From: Trichaptum fuscoviolaceum
Taxonomy: Eukaryota > Basidiomycota > Agaricomycetes > Hymenochaetales > Trichaptaceae
Length of the DNA stretch: 64,000 nucleotides
Assembly (NCBI GenBank): GCA_910574455.1
Contig: CAJSYZ010000001.1
Span: 597,961-661,960 of the forward strand
Direction: 5' to 3'
Numbering within the stretch: the first letter of the stretch is position 1; each line of letters opens with the position of its first letter. The position numbers were made by a program, and so were the translations under genes. Below the pieces are notes generated by a model. It did not search any database and was not told where the DNA came from. It saw only the letters and a program-made list of their open reading frames with translations. This document shows positions 23,401-31,879 of this stretch, piece after piece.

Positions 23401-23879
23401 CTCTCGCACAAGAATTCCAGCGTGAAACACAAGAATCACACTTCCAGCCCTTGGAAGAAGGACAAAGTGTATGGTTAGAAGCCAGGAACCTCCGACGAAC
23501 CGGACTACCTTCGAAATTCCAATCTAAACGAGAAGGACCCTTTACGATCATCAAGAAGCTCAGGGACAATGTCTATCAACTCGATCTTCCAGAGCATTGG
23601 AAAATACATCCAGTATTTCATGCTTCTCTTCTCACTCCACACAAGGAAACGGACGAACATGGACCATCTTACACACGACCGCCACCTGACCTTATCGAAG
23701 GAGAAGAAGAATATGAAGTTGAAGCGATACTCAATCACCGAGGACCTCTGAAGAAGCGCGAATATCTTGTCAAATGGCTAGGATACCCGACATCACAGAA
23801 CCAATGGATACCGGAACAATCACTGGAGAATACTCAGGAACTTCTATCGGAATACAAGAAGGCACACCGGATCAAATGA
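20440..23879 (+). CDS. pol: nested Gypsy pol: protease (indels), RT, RNase H, integrase, chromodomain
   Basis: Enzyme polyprotein in the -1 frame relative to gag. The protease region is broken. The frame (NPIQLNTITINGKHSLF) runs into TAA at 20532, while the next residues (RIPITVLINGQPHTLSALLD) lie in the gag phase. The active-site Asp is followed by a repeated ctcga that shifts back to the pol phase (TGAQLNFINSKLA). An extra T near 20500 and a 5-bp tandem repeat near 20562-20571 would explain this. From 20877 a 1000-codon frame is intact. It has RT with YMDD (CIVYMDDIMIHA), RNase H ETDASAVATGAVL, zinc finger HHDLPTRNHPG..CAICQQ, and DDE core IDFITDLP, SDRGPQFAS and the Glu of DGQAERTNQEIE. 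A chromodomain YLVKWLGYPTSQNQWIPEQS closes it. Confidence 0.9.
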
Positions 23880-24038
23880 CCTCCCGGTCATCTGTCCAAT
23901 TACCCCATCCGGAACAAGTACACTACGCCATCTGTCAAAATCCTCCGATACTCCGAGTGTAATTTCAACTACCACCCGGAATCTAGACAACCCCAGAAGT
24001 ATTTCATCGAACCCAGAAGCTCCCCTACCCACCAGGCC

Positions 24039-24335
24039 ATGATCAAACCAGCCGATCTCGCTAACGTTTGTGCATACATCCTCTCACTCGACATCCGCCC
24101 TGAAGTCAAGGATCTTGCGGAACTACTCCTTATCGAAGCATTCAAACGCATTGACCAAGGCCCAGGACCCTATCAGCCTTTCAACCAACGCTTCGTGTTC
24201 TCACACGCATATCGAAGAGACACCCCGGAAATTTCAGTACGATATGGGCCGCACAATCAGTTCATTATCACATCAACGCCGCAATATCAACCACCGCCGC
24301 CCTACTCCGATACCATCTCCACAACCCCTTCGTAA
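24039..24335 (+). CDS. nested Gypsy 3' ORF a, unknown
   Basis: A 98-codon frame 160 nt after pol. It has a helical N-terminus (ADLANVCAYILSLDIRPEVK, then DLAELLLIEAFKRID) and a PPPPYSD tail. No known domain. It is separated by a frame change from the next ORF, with which it probably forms one reading unit. Confidence 0.4.
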   Translation: MIKPADLANVCAYILSLDIRPEVKDLAELLLIEAFKRIDQGPGPYQPFNQRFVFSHAYRRDTPEISVRYGPHNQFIITSTPQYQPPPPYSDTISTTPS

Positions 24336-24861
24336 TGACCCTCCCCCTCCCACAGAAATAAGCAAAGAACAAATTCTTAACGACCTTCGCACACTAGCAG
24401 CAGAAACTCCGACCAACCGTCAACCCACACTCATTTTCCACCTATTCAATTTCATTCACCAACAAGAAGAACCCAACACTCCACCGCTCAATCACCTCAT
24501 CAATTTCATTGATACTCTTCTTACCCATGCGACTCCACTACACCAGGCACACCTTTCGATAGGACTCTATATACTAATTCAAATGGTCAAGTCAAACGAC
24601 CTTGAAGGATCTGTACAACTTCCAAACGGATTTAGATTCATTCACAGGCAACCGGCATCCGCTCGAACTTCTAGCTCCAACAGTTCCACATCCCCTCCGC
24701 CCTTGGAACCCTTTTCTCCTGCATATAGCCCAACCACCTCCACGGAATCCCTGACCAGTCACACCACAGACAACCCCGATTCTGACAAAGAGAATATCCC
24801 CCCTCGACATGCCATTCAACTTCGACACTCCCAATCCAACATTCGAAGTCCCTCCCTTTGA
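24070..24861 (+). CDS. nested Gypsy 3' ORF b, unknown
   Basis: The convincing part begins near 24330 (NDPPPPTEISKEQILNDL) and is alpha-helical in composition (LIFHLFNFIHQQEE, LINFIDTLLTHATPLHQAHL, GLYILIQMVK). An S/T/P-rich C-terminus follows. The 5' third overlaps ORF a in another phase and is likely a shadow. No domain recognised. Confidence 0.4.
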   Translation: MHTSSHSTSALKSRILRNYSLSKHSNALTKAQDPISLSTNASCSHTHIEETPRKFQYDMGRTISSLSHQRRNINHRRPTPIPSPQPLRNDPPPPTEISKEQILNDLRTLAAETPTNRQPTLIFHLFNFIHQQEEPNTPPLNHLINFIDTLLTHATPLHQAHLSIGLYILIQMVKSNDLEGSVQLPNGFRFIHRQPASARTSSSNSSTSPPPLEPFSPAYSPTTSTESLTSHTTDNPDSDKENIPPRHAIQLRHSQSNIRSPSL

Positions 24862-25360
24862 CGCCGAGGAACACCTTGCCGCCACTGACCCCGGACCCTT
24901 ACTACCTGTTGAGGACATTGATCCCCTCTGGGTAACAGGCTGGGGCAATCACGCAAACGACTGGCACAATGGCGTATGGCACCCGCAACTGACACCCGTC
25001 CACCCCGAGAACGAATACCCCTCTCCCCCTCCCTCTCCTACACTTCCCCCTTTGAGTCCTCTCGACCTTGTCCGAGAGTATATCTTCGACCCGGCCCACA
25101 CTGATCTTGTCAACATCCGCCGTCTCAAGACTCTCAACCCCCACCCCCAGCTCACCACTCTAGTCCTCCGCCGCACTTTCTTCACCCCCGAATACGCTGT
25201 CCCAATTCTCCAAGCCCTCCACATCCTCCTCGAGCTCCCTTACGTCCCCTGGATAGGCCGCCGCATCCGCCACGCAGGAACAGCACAGCAACACTTTGTG
25301 GCGTACGACGAAGACCCGATCTGCATATGCAAGTGTTGCAGGTACTGCCCGGTTCACTAG
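24809..25360 (+). CDS. nested Gypsy 3' ORF c, unknown, C-terminal Cys cluster
   Basis: A 183-codon frame with ATG start (MPFNFDTPNPTFEVPPFDAE), a P-rich segment, a helical stretch (LQALHILLELPYVPWIGRR) and a C-terminal cluster CICKCCRYC. The cluster might bind metal. It is not an envelope-like protein: no signal peptide and no membrane segment. It overlaps ORFs b and d. Confidence 0.4.
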   Translation: MPFNFDTPNPTFEVPPFDAEEHLAATDPGPLLPVEDIDPLWVTGWGNHANDWHNGVWHPQLTPVHPENEYPSPPPSPTLPPLSPLDLVREYIFDPAHTDLVNIRRLKTLNPHPQLTTLVLRRTFFTPEYAVPILQALHILLELPYVPWIGRRIRHAGTAQQHFVAYDEDPICICKCCRYCPVH

Positions 25361-26283
25361 AACTAGTCCCCATGCCCGCTGCTCGCAACACCCGGCACGG
25401 ACTCTCTGGACGCCTCTATTACACTTCGACACAGAAACGAGTGCACCCGAACCGACAGAGATACAGAGAAGGCCTCCTCCTCCCCCCTCTATGCGACCAA
25501 CTCCTCCCCGGACTCCCCTTCATCCAGACCTCGCAGACCCGTCGACAGTGTGCAGCCGCTCTTCTCCACAACGGCAAACTTCGCGACCTCACCAAGAACA
25601 CCAGTATCAGCCCACTCCCGCACATCGTCTACACTACGCAACAGATGTATGCCCTCTTGTGCAAGATGCTTGATATCTTGGAGAACAACCGACTCAGGAA
25701 GCAGAAGATTGATTCTTACGAGTATCAGGAGCTAGTACGTCGCATGAATCAAGTTCTTATTACTCAACTCGAGAACCAGTTCACCGAGTACGAATTCGAG
25801 CGTCTCCTCTCATCGGAAATCAAAGATGGACAGGTACACTTACCAGACGACCCGGAACCACAGCCTATGACGACTCCCTCCCCTCTCGAGCTACCCCCAC
25901 TGGCTGCGCCCGATGCATACCAGGAGCAAGCGCATGTGCCGATCTTCGACCTCGATCAACTCAGCAATTTCGAATCTGCTCCGCCACTGCCCAGCCCTCG
26001 TCAACAGCTCCACTTACCGACAGAGGAAGAACTTCAGGCGATCAATCAGCAAGCCCAGGACGTTCCCCTTCCTGAACTACCTCACATGACTCCGCCCAAC
26101 GTCGTTATCCAACCATCTTCGCCAGTTTATGTGGTCAACACTCCCCGACCCGAGGACTTTACTTCGCCCGAGATATATGCCCCCATCGACTGGACTAATC
26201 CACAGTCTGTTTCTTTATATCATACCTTCCTTAATAACTTTAATTTTTCGCAGACGATTTCATCCAATGTACCCAGCGCTTGA
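25327..26283 (+). CDS. nested Gypsy 3' ORF d, unknown
   Basis: A 318-codon frame ending 165 nt before the 3' LTR. It has a basic N-terminus, a helical middle (TTQQMYALLCKMLDILENNR, then YEYQELVRRMNQVLITQLEN) and a P/L/E-rich C-terminus. It is the largest of four overlapping frames between pol and the LTR. Staggered overlaps suggest one original protein disrupted by indels, or expression by frameshifting or splicing. Confidence 0.45.
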   Translation: MQVLQVLPGSLELVPMPAARNTRHGLSGRLYYTSTQKRVHPNRQRYREGLLLPPLCDQLLPGLPFIQTSQTRRQCAAALLHNGKLRDLTKNTSISPLPHIVYTTQQMYALLCKMLDILENNRLRKQKIDSYEYQELVRRMNQVLITQLENQFTEYEFERLLSSEIKDGQVHLPDDPEPQPMTTPSPLELPPLAAPDAYQEQAHVPIFDLDQLSNFESAPPLPSPRQQLHLPTEEELQAINQQAQDVPLPELPHMTPPNVVIQPSSPVYVVNTPRPEDFTSPEIYAPIDWTNPQSVSLYHTFLNNFNFSQTISSNVPSA

Positions 26284-26448
26284 ACCCTTATTGGTCTTAA
26301 CTTGACCCTATAGCGACTGATATTTATCTCTCTCTTACGCTTTTACTTATTGATCTTAACTTGATCCTATAGCGTTGTACCTTTCTTTGAAATTCTCGCA
26401 TTCGCATTCTTATGCTACTACGGAATTTCAATCTTAGTGACAGGGTAT

Positions 26449-26997
26449 TGTTACGCATCAAGCTGCTTACCCTTGTTTACACATTGTTTATGTTCCCCCT
26501 CATCTTTTTCTCTCACCCTTTCTACCTGCATGTGCGTACACACATTGCATCATTCTTTCATCATCGACTCCACACTCCGATGGCTCCACTCGCTCCACCT
26601 TCATTCCGAGAGCCCCAGGACCTTCCACTCCGATGATACATCATTCTACTCCACTCTACTCCACCTATGCTCCGATCTGACATCATCCTCCATTAATTAG
26701 AGCCACTATGACGGACTCACTCCACTTCTGACCCGCGATGATGAAGTTTCATTCCTTGCTCCACTCTATTGTTCTCTGTAGTATATAAGGCCATGTACAT
26801 AGCGCCCCAGGATGACACTTAAGTCAATCCTCCTATAGTCTTTTACAATCACGTACCAAAGACTCTGTTCACCCACGACTTCCGGTATAGAGACCCTCAC
26901 AAAGCGGACCCTCTATACTGTACTTGCTACTTCACCCAACAACGCTTTGGTCACTTATCATTTCCGTGATAAGTCCATCGAAGCCGTGAACGTAACA
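26449..26997 (+). repeat. 3' LTR of the nested Gypsy (549 bp)
   Basis: Direct copy of 16039-16587, with the same TATA box (26782-26788). Followed by the target-site copy cattg. Confidence 0.92.
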
Positions 26998-28156
26998 CAT
27001 TGAGTTTTCGGTAGTCAACGACCATCCGAAGCGATCCGTCCTTCTTTTTGATGAAGAAGACCGGAGCAGCGGCGGGGGACTTCGACGGTCGGATGTAACC
27101 CTTTCGAAGGTTCTCCTCAATGAACTCCTTCAAGGCTGCCCGCTCCGCCGGTGCCATAGGATAGATCTTGCTGTACGAAGGGGTCTTTCCGGGCTCCAGG
27201 TCGATTGCATGGTCAAACGGCTTCCTCTCGGGCAACCGTTCGGCCTCTGACTTCGAAAACACCTTCGCAAACTCGCGGTACTGCGGGGGGACCATCTCCT
27301 CGAAGGACTTGTCACCCTCCTTCACTGCCGACTTCTCCGCAATCGCTTGCGACCAGGTATACGAGGCCGCAACTTTATGCACAAAGTCCGGATTGTCCGC
27401 CACATAGAACTGCTCCGCGTCATGGTAGATGTCCATGTACTTTTTGGAGTACCGAAATCCGGGGGGAATCTTCGCAAGGTTGTCAGACTCACTGTCCGAC
27501 TCATCTGAATCATCACCGACTTCCGCAACGCAGACTCTCGCATGGGGCTGCGGTCGCGGTCGCATCTGTCGACTGTTCTTGCATTGCGCGGCCCGCAACT
27601 TGCGAACGGCGCGGGGTAGCGGTTGTCCGGCTTCTACGACTCTTGCCGCTTCGACAGGGCGGCATTCGTTCGGACATCGCGTAAAGCTGATGGTCTCGTC
27701 GTTCCAATCAATCTCCGGGTTATGGTGGTGTAGCCAATCTATCCCAATGATCAATGGATAGTCTCCGATGTTTGCAACTGTGGCATCGACTTCTTCTTTG
27801 TGTCCACCGATCTCCAGAGTAAGTCGGACTTGGTCTGTAATCGGACCACTCTGGTTCAGCGAATCGTCGGCGTTGTACACCTTGATTGGTCGGTCGAGAG
27901 GACGAGTACGTAGTCCGAACTTCCGCACCAACTTCTGGTTGATAATCACCGAAAATGCACCGCAGTCTAGCAGCGCTCTCATGCTCAAAATCTTTCGGCC
28001 GTCACTTATTCTCACTGGGACATGGATGAATCGACGCAAACTCTTGTGTATTAGCGAAGTACGATTGTACACAGAGGGATCGGATACATCATCATCTAAC
28101 AGCGAAAATCGGTTCGGGGTCTTTGGCGGAACGACCGCGCGCCTAGACCCACTCAA
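26998..28156 (-). CDS. pol: outer Gypsy pol, N-terminal part: protease and start of RT
   Basis: Frame -1 relative to gag. It has no ATG at its start (first codon TTG at 28156) and is reached from gag by the slippery site at 28156-28162. Contains a retropepsin-like domain, LLDCGAFSVIIN and the distal IIGIDWLHHHNPEIDW. The active-site triplet is DCG, not the usual DSG or DTG. A linker and the beginning of RT follow (FDHAIDLEPGKTPSYSKIYP, PVFFIKKKDGSLRMVVDYRK). The frame is cut after Y-R-K-L-N by the nested Gypsy and resumes at 16038. Confidence 0.9.
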
Positions 28157-28162
28157 AAACCC
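28153..28162 (-). promoter_or_regulatory. candidate -1 frameshift site at the outer gag stop
   Basis: Read on the minus strand, gag ends CAG GGT TTT TGA. The heptamer G GGT TTT in gag phase is a canonical X XXY YYZ -1 slip site touching the stop, and pol continues in precisely that frame (TTT TTG AGT GGG). Confidence 0.6.
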
Positions 28163-29433
28163 TGACTCTTGAGAGCAGCTGCGACCGCTTTGGCGATCTC
28201 GTCAACGGTCGGAGTGCGAGCGGCATTCACGGTCGGAGTCTCGTCGCGGACTTCCTCGAGGGTCGCAGTCGGTGTCTTGGAAGCGGCGGCGGGCGCAGAG
28301 GCGGCGGGCGGAGCGGTGGACGACGAGGCGGCGGTCTGTGAAGCCACCTTTGATCGGACATTGGATCTCTTGCTCCGCTGCGGACAGTCTCGAGCCAGAT
28401 GTCCATGCTCACCACACTGGAAGCAAAGTCCGCGGCGCATCATCTCCTCAGTGCTCAAGCGATCGATGTCCATTGCGTTGGGGTCCCGCGTCGGTCCGCG
28501 CGAAGCGGAGTGGTGTGTCTGCGAGCGGGAGCCCCAGTTCGGACTCCAGTTGTTCTGCTTGAAGCCAGTCCGACGTGCACGCAAGTCCTCATCGTATTCG
28601 CAAAGCAGTCGGACCCAATGGTCAAAGCTCTTCGTCTCCGGGATCTCCTTGCTCGCCAGATCGTAGTGGAACTGGCTGCTGAGTCCGGTCTCGAACACCA
28701 GCATCTTCCCATCCATTCCCCAGTCCACCTCCGACTCCACCAGCAACGCACAAAATTTTGCCGCATACTCCGACACCGTGTCCTTGCCCTGGCGCAGTTT
28801 CATAAGCTCCTGTCCGGCGTGGCGCTTGATGTTCGGACGTCCGAACGCGGACTGGAGGGACTCCAGGAAGAGGTCCAAGTCGGTCATGAGAGCGGGGACT
28901 TCAGTGCCCTTGAGGGCGGCAGTTGTGTGTGGACGAGCCCACTGTTCAGCGGGCCCGCGGAGTAGCGAAGCAGCCCATAGACAGGCCATCGTCGGACTGC
29001 CTACAAACTCCTGGGGGCGCATCCGGACATAAAGTCGGACCTTCTGCGACCACTCCTCAAAGCTGATACTCTCCGTCTCCTTATCTTTCGGAGTACGCCC
29101 ATAGAACGCGGGCGGGGCACCGACCTTCGGACCCTTGGGAGTGCGGGTCGCGCCTTCCTGCGCATTTCGGACAAACAGGTTCATGAAGTCGTGGAGGCGC
29201 TGGTTTTCGGCGGTCACCTCCTGCAGGTGATACTGGAGAGGTCGGGTGGCATCATTGATAGCCTGGAGGACGTCTGGGGGGAGGTCTCCGCTCTGCTGGG
29301 GCGGTGGGGCGGCCTGGGCAGGAGCAACGCCCGGAGTCGGAGTTGGAGCAGCGCCTGGCGCGGGCGCTGCTTGCGCGGGGTTGATCGGGTCGGTCATATC
29401 TTCGTCGGAGTCTTCTTGTCCGAATCTTCCCAT
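28153..29433 (-). CDS. gag: outer Gypsy gag (426 aa, zinc knuckle)
   Basis: Capsid/nucleocapsid precursor. The start ATG at 29433 follows a 64-nt leader after the 5' LTR. Order: low-complexity A/P-rich N-terminus, coiled segment, capsid core (FEEWSQKVRLYVRMRPQEFV, MTDLDLFLESLQSAFGRPN, YAAKFCALLVESEVDWGM), then the CCHC knuckle CFQCGEHGHLARDC and a T/A/S-rich tail. The frame closes with TGA at 28153-28155 directly after a slippery heptamer. No defects seen. Confidence 0.9.
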   Translation of the reverse strand: MGRFGQEDSDEDMTDPINPAQAAPAPGAAPTPTPGVAPAQAAPPPQQSGDLPPDVLQAINDATRPLQYHLQEVTAENQRLHDFMNLFVRNAQEGATRTPKGPKVGAPPAFYGRTPKDKETESISFEEWSQKVRLYVRMRPQEFVGSPTMACLWAASLLRGPAEQWARPHTTAALKGTEVPALMTDLDLFLESLQSAFGRPNIKRHAGQELMKLRQGKDTVSEYAAKFCALLVESEVDWGMDGKMLVFETGLSSQFHYDLASKEIPETKSFDHWVRLLCEYDEDLRARRTGFKQNNWSPNWGSRSQTHHSASRGPTRDPNAMDIDRLSTEEMMRRGLCFQCGEHGHLARDCPQRSKRSNVRSKVASQTAASSSTAPPAASAPAAASKTPTATLEEVRDETPTVNAARTPTVDEIAKAVAAALKSQGF

Positions 29434-29497
29434 TCAGAGGGATCAAAAATCGGTCGGTGCAATCGCAGGGCGTCGAAAGAACAAACTTTTGGCCTAA

Positions 29498-30073
29498 TGT
29501 TACGACCTAGAGTGGTTCCTTTGCTTTCGAGACCCTGAATCGGACACAGACGACGATCGGACGCACTGAGCGGTGGTTCTCACTCTGAGAAGCACTTTAC
29601 AAGTCAATTAAGCTATTCTACACATCAGAGCTAAAGATAAACACATCACCTGAGAAGCACTTTACAAGAGGCCAAAAGTGGAGTGCTTCGCAGGGGGATC
29701 CGCGGTTTTGATGAACAAAGGCAAAAACTATACAGTACCAAGCCACTGGACCCTGATCCGACTAGGTCCGACCTATACCGCTGACGTAAGTCGGAGTTCG
29801 GGGTCCCGCTCTAGTCGGGGTCCCGCATCGGTAGAGCGGAGGTTCGAGTCGGAGTGGCGGAAGAAAGAAAGAAAAGAGAATTGCTTGCAGGGCGCTTGTC
29901 CTAGCGGCCTGCAAACATACAGGCAAGTAACCTACGCAAAAAGGAAGAGAATCGGAGTCAAAGAAAGTCCGGTTTCGGACCGGACATGTCGGGGATCCGA
30001 CTCGGAGTATGATCGTAAAAGAAAATAAAGGAAAAATAAAAGAAATAAAATAACCTGAGGCGGATTCCTGACA
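29498..30073 (-). repeat. 5' LTR of the outer Gypsy (576 bp)
   Basis: Direct copy of 12771-13346. On the minus strand it is followed by ttaggccaaaagtttgttct, where the primer-binding site should lie. Flanked by TSD gatgg at 30074-30078. Confidence 0.92.
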
Positions 30074-30078
30074 GATGG

Positions 30079-31500
30079 TTACTGTTGTCATCGCAGGTGA
30101 TTGTGCTCGTGGTGTTAGCGACACCTCACAACCACTTGCCTGTTAAAGGAGCCATGAATTAGTACAAGAATCAATTGCAGCAATTAGCTCACACTTGCAA
30201 TATGTTGCGCATGAGCCGCCAGAGACCTCTTCAAATTGCGAATAGAAGTAGAAGATTTCATCTGTAGCAATTAGAGGAATTGTTACCAAGAAAAGCTCGA
30301 AGAGAATTGAATACCAGTATATCAGCCTGAGAATGACTGTCTTGCAGTTTACTCTTGTTACTAGTAGTGAGGTTCAAATCCTTGTTGCTTAATCAGAAAT
30401 GATATGAAATGGAGATTAGAAGGATTAACACTAACTGTCGAGGCAGCCTGTGATGACGGCTTCTTCATATACACGTTCATGCTAGTCTGTTTTAGATAGT
30501 AAGGAAGTGATTTGAATATTGGGTGGAAATGCAAGAATTACCACGGCATGCGAGTTAGAGTCCGGCAGTGACTTCCTCTTCTTATTATTCGCGATCATGC
30601 TGTCCTACAATAAGCAAAGCTTAGTAGACGACCAGATCCTTGCCAAAGAAAGGGGTGCAGAAAGTTGTCCTATTGAGTGTCGATGCCTACACATACCTGC
30701 ATCTGCAGATACAACGCCGGCGATTGCTCTCTATGTCCATCGACAGTAATACCCTCCTGACGAGATGACAGGTGAGTAGTGAGGGGGTAAAAGCAGAATA
30801 AACTTACCGTTACATCAAGCTGGGAGTTGGCGATTCTCTGCATTTTCGCGCCCTATTCAGAGTACGGTTTGGTAAGTAATGAAGTAAAGATATGTCGACG
30901 CCGAAGGACACAAGAAAGTCTGGCACCAGATCCATGCTTTGATGTGAAACACTCACCTGAACGGCCGATTGTCTCCTGATATTCTTCTTCTCCAGAGCAC
31001 AAAGAAGGAAGGATAAGTAGCGCGAACGAAGCAAGACATTATGATGCCACTTACCAACGTTGTAGGAGCCTGCAACTCGGAGAGAGTGTCGCGGGATAGC
31101 TTCCTTTTCTTCGATTTATTGCTGGCTCCATCCTGATACGATACAGAAACATTGTTAATTAGCCATCGTTGTGCATGGGACTCCACCGATGCATAGTCTC
31201 TGTGAATCGAACGATTTCTTTGAACTTTAAGCGGCACTCACATTGGCTTGGGGCGGTATTGTAAGTCTCCTCGCGTCCTAATTAAACGCACAATCAAAAT
31301 ATTAAGATTTCATCTGCCAGTCTAATGAATGCTTTAACCAACTCACATTATCAGTGTCGGAGTCAACAAGATGTGCCGTCTGTCGCTCGCTCGCAAAGCT
31401 ATTCTTTACACCTTGAAAACTCGTGAGGGTTACTGTCTCTCCTTCATCCTCCCAAGGACTAAAGTTTGCATCCTCTTGCCCCGAGGCGGGGAGCCTAAAT
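30079..31500 (-). pseudogene. DUF6532-like gene, 5' exons
   Basis: A string of short minus-strand exons with good splice sites and consistent phase 0: LPASGQEDANFSPWEDEGE.. (from about 31496), DARRLTIPPQAN, DGASNKSKKRKLSRDTLSEL. Then KKNIRRQSAVQ, GAKMQRIANSQLDVT, EGITVDGHREQSPALYLQMQ, DSMIANNKKRKSLPDSN and TSMNVYMKKPSSQAAST. The last exon (ASGCEVSLTPRAQSPAMTTV) runs into the Gypsy TSD at 30078 and continues in frame at 12765. The KSKKRK and NKKRK clusters look like nuclear localisation signals. The start codon is unresolved (upstream of about 31500). The disordered basic N-terminus, followed by the DUF6532-like domain, fits one gene of about 25 exons or fewer. Confidence 0.55.
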
Positions 31501-31589
31501 TTTCCTTGCGTCAGCCAGGCTCACAACTTGAAACAAAGATAAGGATGTGAGCATTATAAGTGAAGAAGCTGCAACGTTCGGGTTCATGA

Positions 31590-31760
31590 TGATCTTGAAG
31601 AAGTGTGGCACGGCGGTGACCCGCCGGGCCGCCAAGGTCGCTGCCACTGCTGGCAGTGTCACTGGCGCACGCGTGGCACGCTCAGACTGCCACTGGCAGT
31701 GGCGGGCGCATTCAAGCTATCAGTACTAGTACTAGTAGTAGTAAGTAGTACTACAATGAT
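31590..31760. repeat. GC-rich inverted-repeat and CTAGTA-repeat spacer
   Basis: Short palindromic runs (gccactggcagtggc, cactgctggcagtg) followed by tactagtactagtagtagtaagtagtactac. The same vocabulary recurs at 37850-38150, 42410-42450, 46430-47060, that is, in the spacers around the Plavaka transposase. It suggests subterminal or inter-ORF repeats of one element. Confidence 0.5.
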
Positions 31761-31879
31761 AAGCTTCAAGTAGCTGAGTTTAAATCAAGCTTCACACTTA
31801 CTATCAACTTGAATTTGTTTGAATTTGAAACTCATCTTTCGTACTATGATGCGAACGGTTGAGTAGTACGACTTCAAAC

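Larger units (their letters stand above)
16039..26997 (+). mobile_element. nested Ty3/Gypsy chromovirus, full length, about 11 kb
   Basis: Plus-strand element of 10,959 bp with two 549-bp LTRs (16039-16587 and 26449-26997; no differences noticed) and the 5-bp target duplication cattg (16034-16038, 26998-27002). It lies in the RT region of the outer Gypsy, and the outer frame resumes precisely after removing it and one TSD copy. It is unusually long because of extra open frames before gag (17178-19296) and after pol (24039-26283). The protease region carries two small indels, so this copy may be defective despite its young LTRs. Confidence 0.93.
12771..30073 (-). mobile_element. Ty3/Gypsy chromovirus, full length, split by a nested Gypsy
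   Basis: Minus-strand LTR retrotransposon with two 576-bp LTRs (12771-13346 and 29498-30073; TG..CA ends; I saw no differences where I compared them). The 5-bp target duplication gatgg lies at 12766-12770 and 30074-30078. Its gag (28153-29433) and pol (28156 down to 13389) are intact apart from the nested plus-strand element at 16039-26997. Without the nested insertion it would be about 6.3 kb. The domain order protease-RT-RNaseH-integrase-chromodomain is that of Gypsy chromoviruses. It inserted into a coding exon of the DUF6532-like gene. Confidence 0.93.

Noticed and set aside
23880..26283. Envelope-like gene after pol in the inner Gypsy
   Set aside because: No signal peptide, no membrane segment and no glycoprotein-like cysteine pattern are visible in any of the four frames.
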